From positions 1 to 64,000 of the forward strand of contig RPRB01000003.1 of the NCBI GenBank assembly GCA_003818285.1: a DNA stretch of 64,000 bases, written 5' to 3'. The stretch is from Myxococcaceae bacterium. Its GTDB lineage: Bacteria > Myxococcota > Myxococcia > Myxococcales > Myxococcaceae. The position numbers were made by a program, and so were the translations under genes. This document shows positions 60,653-64,000 of the stretch, one piece after another. The notes beneath the pieces were generated by a model that did no database searches, was not told the origin of the DNA, and was given only the letters and a program-made list of their open reading frames with translations. Within the stretch, counting starts at the first letter, position 1; every line of letters starts with the position of its first letter.

Positions 60653-60888
60653 CCGATCTCCACCCGGAAGTTCTCCACCACCGTGTTGGCGAGGAGCTTC
60701 CGGCACATCTCCTCCACCTGGGCCCGGGCCTCGGGGCCACTCCCGTCGGGGAGCTGCAGCTCGATGTACTTGCCCAGCCGGACACCGGAGACCTGGCCGA
60801 AGCCCAGCGCGTGGAGGCTGCCCTCCACGGCCTTGCCGGCCGGGTCGAGCACCCCTGGCTTCAGCGTCACGTACACCCGTGCGAGCAT
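60649..60888 (-). CDS. purS: Phosphoribosylformylglycinamidine synthase subunit PurS
   Basis: A 79-residue protein: MLARVYVTLKPGVLDPAGKAVEGSLHALGFGQVSGVRLGKYIELQL, then [36 protein letters not shown] and LLANPVIENFRVE are diagnostic. PurS bridges PurL and PurQ in the small-type FGAM synthase. It is first of the purS-purQ-purL operon, divergent from the CNNM/CBS gene across 143 bases that must contain both promoters; no operator was recognised there. Confidence 0.95.
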   Translation of the reverse strand: MLARVYVTLKPGVLDPAGKAVEGSLHALGFGQVSGVRLGKYIELQLPDGSGPEARAQVEEMCRKLLANTVVENFRVEIG

Positions 60889-61031
60889 GTCTCCTCCGGT
60901 GCGACGCGCAGCGGGGGGCCGCGGGTCGGCGCCGCCTCTATCAGCCGTGCGAGGAGGCGTCCACCCGTGTCTTAACGCGGGGTTAGAGTGTCGGCCAGCA
61001 CAGTTGGGACCGGCGTGCTAACGCTAGTTCG

Positions 61032-62366
61032 ATGCCGTCCTGGGCGATGTGGCCCGGGTGCGTCGCCCTCCTCCTGGTCCGCGCCCTCATGGCCGCAGCG
61101 GAGTCGGCGCTCTCGGGCGTCTCCGAACTGAAAGCCAAGGAACTCGCCACCCAGCACGGGAGGGCAGGCCGCCGTGTGCTCCGCCTGCGTACCCAGCGGG
61201 AGATGACGGCCTCGGCCCTCCGCATCGGGATGGTCCTCAGCGGATTCCTGGCCGCCGGCGTCGGGGCCCTCGCCCCCCCGGCGATGGTGCAGTTCGACGT
61301 GTCCCGGCTGGGCGGCATCGGAGGCGCGCTGGCTGCCCCCCTGGCGGGCGTGCTGTTCGTGGGCCTCCTGGCCACGGTGGCCGACGTGACTGCCCGGGCC
61401 ATCGCCAGCACCGACCCGGAGGCCGCGGCGCTGAAGCTCTCCTGGCTCCCTGCCCTGCTCTCCTGGCTGCTCGGCCCGTTCGCCCGCGTGCTGCTCGGCG
61501 GGGTCAACCTCCTGCTCCGGCCCTTCGGGATCCGCGCGCGCTTCGAGCCGCCCCCGCCTCCGCTCGCGGAGCTGGAGCGGATGCTCGCCGCCCAGGCCGC
61601 GAACCGGACGGTGGACGCGAGCGCGCCCGAGCTCATCCGGAGCGTGTTCGAGCTCTCGGACAAGCGCTGCCGGGACGTGATGGTCCCCCGGACCGAGGTG
61701 GTGGCGGTGGAGATCTCCACCCCGCCCATGGAGATCCTCCGGATCCTCGCCGAGGAGAGCCACAGCCGGATCCCGGTCTACCGGGACGACATCGACCACA
61801 TCGTCGGCGTGCTGCACGCGCGCGACCTCATCCCGCTGTTGCAGCACCCGGAGCTCATCGTCATCCAGGACCTGGTGCGGCCCGCGGTGTTCGTGCCCTG
61901 GATCAAGCCGGTGGGAGACCTGCTCCGCGAGATGCAGAAGCGGCGGATCCACATGGCGATGGTCACCGACGAGTACGGCGGGTTCATGGGCGTGGTGACG
62001 CTCGAGGACATCCTCCGGGAGATCGTCGGGGACATCGCGGACGAGTTCGAGCAGACCGAGCAGCCCATCGAGAAGCAGCCCGACGGCTCCTTCCTGGTGG
62101 ACGCGATGCTGGACGTCGACGAGTTCGCCGAGGCCTTCGGGCTTCCCCTGCCCGACGGAGAGTACGCGACGCTCGGCGGATACCTGAGCTCGCTCTCCGG
62201 GAGCATCCCCGAGGTCGGCGACCGGTTCACCTACGACGGCTGGCAATTCACCATCGCCTCGAAGCAGGGACCCCGGCTCGGCCGGGTGCGGATGACCCGC
62301 CTCAAGGCGCCCGCCGCCCCCTCCTCCCGCGAGGGCGGGACGCAGCCGAGCACCGCCACCGGCTGA
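61032..62366 (+). CDS. CNNM/CBS-domain membrane protein (hemolysin C family)
   Basis: A 444-residue protein. The N-terminal DUF21/CNNM membrane domain has ALLLVRALMAAAESALSGVSELKAKELATQHGRAGRRVLRL and about four transmembrane segments (IGMVLSGFLAAGVGALA; LAAPLAGVLFVGLLATVADVTARAIA; WLPALLSWLLGPFARVLL). It then has two CBS domains (KRCRDVMVPRTEVVAVEISTPPMEILRILAEESHSRIPVYRDDIDHIVGVLHARDLI; VPWIKPVGDLLREMQKRRIHMAMVTDEYGGFMGVVTLEDILREIVGDI) and a C-terminal CorC/HlyC transporter-associated domain (LPLPDGEYATLGGYLSSLSGSIPEVGDRFTYDGWQFTI). Such proteins are Mg2+-linked transporters or regulators. Divergent from purS. Confidence 0.92.
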   Translation: MPSWAMWPGCVALLLVRALMAAAESALSGVSELKAKELATQHGRAGRRVLRLRTQREMTASALRIGMVLSGFLAAGVGALAPPAMVQFDVSRLGGIGGALAAPLAGVLFVGLLATVADVTARAIASTDPEAAALKLSWLPALLSWLLGPFARVLLGGVNLLLRPFGIRARFEPPPPPLAELERMLAAQAANRTVDASAPELIRSVFELSDKRCRDVMVPRTEVVAVEISTPPMEILRILAEESHSRIPVYRDDIDHIVGVLHARDLIPLLQHPELIVIQDLVRPAVFVPWIKPVGDLLREMQKRRIHMAMVTDEYGGFMGVVTLEDILREIVGDIADEFEQTEQPIEKQPDGSFLVDAMLDVDEFAEAFGLPLPDGEYATLGGYLSSLSGSIPEVGDRFTYDGWQFTIASKQGPRLGRVRMTRLKAPAAPSSREGGTQPSTATG

Positions 62367-62415
62367 CATCTCTTCCTGTTTCGCCAACCGTGTTCCCGAA
62401 ACGCCGACGGACGAT

Positions 62416-63333
62416 CTAGCGCCCAAGGAGCGGATTGAGCGCCTCGACCGTGAGCGGCCACCCGTTGCGCCGGGCGACCAGCTGGAGCGCGCGGGCGAAC
62501 TCCGGTGCGCTCTGGAAGCGCCTCTCCCGGTCGGCGAACGTGGCCTGCCGCACCACGCGCGCGAGGTACTCGGGAACGCCAGGACGGAGCGGCTCCAGCA
62601 GCGGGATCTGCGCGTCACGGACCCGGGCGAGGAGATCCAGCTCGCTCGCCTGCGGGAACAGCCGCCGGTTCGCCACCAGCTCCCAGAGGATGATGCCCAC
62701 CGAGTACAGGTCGCTCCGCGGGTCGACCGCCTCGCCCACCACCTGCTCCGGGCTCATGTAGGCCACGGTCCCCCGGAGCGCCCCCTGCTCGGCCCGCGGG
62801 AAGCCGTCGAACTCGGCGATGCCGAAGTCGGTCAGCTTCACGTCGCCCGTCACCGAGAGGAGCACGTTGGAGGGATTGACGTCGCGGTGGACCAGGGGGA
62901 CCGGCGGGCTCGCCCCGATCCCTCCATGCAGGTACCCGAGCGCGTCCAGCAAGCACCAGCCGATGTAGTTCACCGCGGGCAGCGGCATCGGCGTCCCCGA
63001 CTGGATGAGCAGCTCGAGGAAGTAGCCCAGGGTCCGCCCCGGAACGAGCTCCTGGACCATCAGGTAGTCCGCTCCCGACTTGAAGCAGCGGAAGGTCCGG
63101 ACCAGGTGCTTGTGCTGGAGGCGGACGGCGATCTTCGCCTCGTCGATGAAGTGCTTCACGTGCGCGCCGTCGTTCCGGTACGCCGGGAGCAGCCGCTTGA
63201 GGACCACCTCGGGGCCCTCCCCCGCCCCGGGGGTGGTCGAGGGGAGGGGCCGGGCCTGGTAGACCTCGGCCATCCCGCCCACCGCGAGCCGGCCCACGAT
63301 CTCGTACCCTCCGAGCTCCCGCTCCAGCGGCAC
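62416..63333 (-). CDS. Small Ser/Thr protein kinase (Hanks type)
   Basis: A 305-residue kinase from GTG 63333 (VPLERELGGYEIVGRLAVGGMAEVYQARPL). The track's 332-residue version adds an unlikely leader. All catalytic motifs are seen: P-loop GRLAVGGMAEVY, VAIK-like EVVLKRLLP, helix C FIDEAKIAVRL, HRDVNPSNVLL (catalytic loop), DFGIAEF, APE-like MSPEQ. It lacks transmembrane and extracytoplasmic domains, so it is a soluble, near-minimal kinase domain, as many myxobacterial Ser/Thr kinases have. Substrate unknown. Flanked by a CNNM gene (convergent) and a small membrane-protein gene (divergent). Confidence 0.93.
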   Translation of the reverse strand: MPLERELGGYEIVGRLAVGGMAEVYQARPLPSTTPGAGEGPEVVLKRLLPAYRNDGAHVKHFIDEAKIAVRLQHKHLVRTFRCFKSGADYLMVQELVPGRTLGYFLELLIQSGTPMPLPAVNYIGWCLLDALGYLHGGIGASPPVPLVHRDVNPSNVLLSVTGDVKLTDFGIAEFDGFPRAEQGALRGTVAYMSPEQVVGEAVDPRSDLYSVGIILWELVANRRLFPQASELDLLARVRDAQIPLLEPLRPGVPEYLARVVRQATFADRERRFQSAPEFARALQLVARRNGWPLTVEALNPLLGR

Positions 63334-63428
63334 GGGACCGAGTGTAGCGCGCCTGACCTGCCGCCCGACGGTTCCTGTGGAAATCGGTCCCCGACCGACG
63401 CATTGTGCGCGCACCTCAGAGGAGTTCG

Positions 63429-63758
63429 ATGATCTTCACGCCGGAACTGGTGTCTGGAGTCGGGGCGCTGCTGTTCACCGCCATCGGGATCATCGTCGGG
63501 CTGCTCGGCCCGGAGCTGCTCCTGCCCCCCTGGCGGATCTTCGGCGCGCGCTCGGTGCCCCTCTCGCGCTTCGCCTCGGTCGGCCTGGGCCTGTTCGGTG
63601 GCTTCACCGCGGGCCTCCTGACCCCGTTCTTCGCCCCCGCGGGGCAGATGTTCTACCCGGTGTGGTGGGGCTTCCTCCTCGCCGCGGCCAATGCCGGCGG
63701 AGTGGTGTTCACCGGGGCGATGATCGCCTCGGTGCCGGACCGGAACGCCGGGTACTAG
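63429..63758 (+). CDS. Small membrane protein, unknown
   Basis: A 109-residue protein starting at ATG 63429 with GAGGAG upstream; the track's 63405 start adds eight residues. Three hydrophobic segments: LVSGVGALLFTAIGIIVGLLGPELLLP, FASVGLGLFGGFTAGLLTPFFAP and VWWGFLLAAANAGGVVFTGAMIAS. Likely inner membrane. No recognised family. It is convergent with the zwf fragment at the right edge. Confidence 0.65.
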   Translation: MIFTPELVSGVGALLFTAIGIIVGLLGPELLLPPWRIFGARSVPLSRFASVGLGLFGGFTAGLLTPFFAPAGQMFYPVWWGFLLAAANAGGVVFTGAMIASVPDRNAGY

Positions 63759-63776
63759 CCTCGGTCCCCGGGCGGC

Positions 63777-64000
63777 TCAGGGGTCCCGGGGAGTGCCCAT
63801 CGGGTCCTCCCAGCCGCCCAGGTCCGCCGCGAGGCGCTCGGCCTCGCGCGGGCCCCAGCTCCCCGGCTCGTAGAACTGGAGCGGGGTGACGTTGTCCAGC
63901 ACGGGCTCGACCACCGCCCAGGCGGCCTCGACCGCGTCCTGGCGGACGAAGAGCGTCGCATCGCCGTTCATCGCGTCGGTGAGCAGGCGCTCGTAGGCGT
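63777..64000 (-). CDS. zwf: Glucose-6-phosphate dehydrogenase, C-terminal fragment
   Basis: The last 73 codons of a gene that enters from beyond the right edge: ...[66 protein letters not shown]. YERLLxDAxxGDxTLFxRxDxVExAWxxVxPxL and YxxGSWGPxxAxxL are the C-terminal hallmarks of Zwf. It oxidises glucose 6-phosphate to 6-phosphogluconolactone with NADP. The track shows only the internal MNGDATLF start; the open frame continues to the edge. Confidence 0.93.
   Translation of the reverse strand, partial: AYERLLTDAMNGDATLFVRQDAVEAAWAVVEPVLDNVTPLQFYEPGSWGPREAERLAADLGGWEDPMGTPRDP

Overview
The window is very GC-rich (roughly 70 % by eye), densely packed and free of phage, transposase, rRNA or recognisable tRNA genes. 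Modified-naphthalene-style secondary metabolism is absent; instead it holds housekeeping and catabolic genes mixed with PEGA proteins, lipoproteins built from cysteine-rich ADGCET-type repeats, a small cytoplasmic Ser/Thr kinase, orphan PAS and receiver proteins and outer-membrane barrels. That mix suggests a myxobacterium (Myxococcota, Anaeromyxobacter/Vulgatibacter-like). This is an inference from gene content; no marker gene settles it.

Layout. 0-7 kb: the start of an Lhr-type helicase running off the left edge, with an apparent decayed SRAP gene upstream of it; a small outer-membrane barrel; a host-attachment-family protein; a degenerate receiver protein; an FAH-family hydrolase divergent from a flavin reductase; a MATE exporter; a small minus-strand RNA/micro-ORF locus; a thioesterase and a VOC protein. 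7-17.6 kb: 2-oxoacid dehydrogenase E1 alpha/beta, apt, a REP-like palindrome cluster, a fatty-acid desaturase, an AcuI-like reductase/2-hydroxyacid dehydrogenase/Old Yellow Enzyme run, two tandem barrel paralogues (the second frameshifted), a second repeat cluster and a PAS protein.

17.6-29.3 kb: the metabolic centrepiece. A plus-strand operon encodes 2-aminomuconate semialdehyde dehydrogenase, 2-aminomuconate deaminase, 3-hydroxyanthranilate dioxygenase, ACMS decarboxylase, kynureninase, kynurenine monooxygenase and an SDR protein. A divergent 4-oxalocrotonate decarboxylase gene sits at its head. Together they would take kynurenine through 3-hydroxyanthranilate and the meta-cleavage route to 2-oxopent-4-enoate. 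Tryptophan dioxygenase and the last hydratase/aldolase/dehydrogenase steps are not in the window; an alpha/beta hydrolase at 27 kb is a candidate formamidase. A minus-strand set follows: nitronate monooxygenase, DHCW cupin, hydrolase, VOC protein, aldo/keto reductase.

29.3-45 kb: moaA behind a probable Moco riboswitch, a ThrE-type exporter, a LysR/NhaR regulator divergent from a membrane-proteostasis run (htpX, PGPGW protein, TerC, ftsH, OsmC), slyX, an exported FAH-family protein, kbl-tdh threonine degradation with a PRPP-synthetase-like gene, and a large REC-PAS-GAF histidine kinase. 45-57.7 kb: a tandem DUF6265 protein, an HTH protein with three predicted zinc ribbons, a VOC/YafY-type regulator pair, a PNPOx-like protein and then a block of envelope proteins: two lipoproteins, two divergent proteins sharing a C-terminal two-helix module, and a cysteine-rich lipoprotein. 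An epoxide hydrolase follows. 57.7-64 kb: purS-purQ-purL, a CNNM/CBS membrane protein, a Ser/Thr kinase, a small membrane protein and the C-terminus of glucose-6-phosphate dehydrogenase at the right edge.

Most long ORFs in the track are antisense or off-frame shadows caused by the high GC content and were left out.
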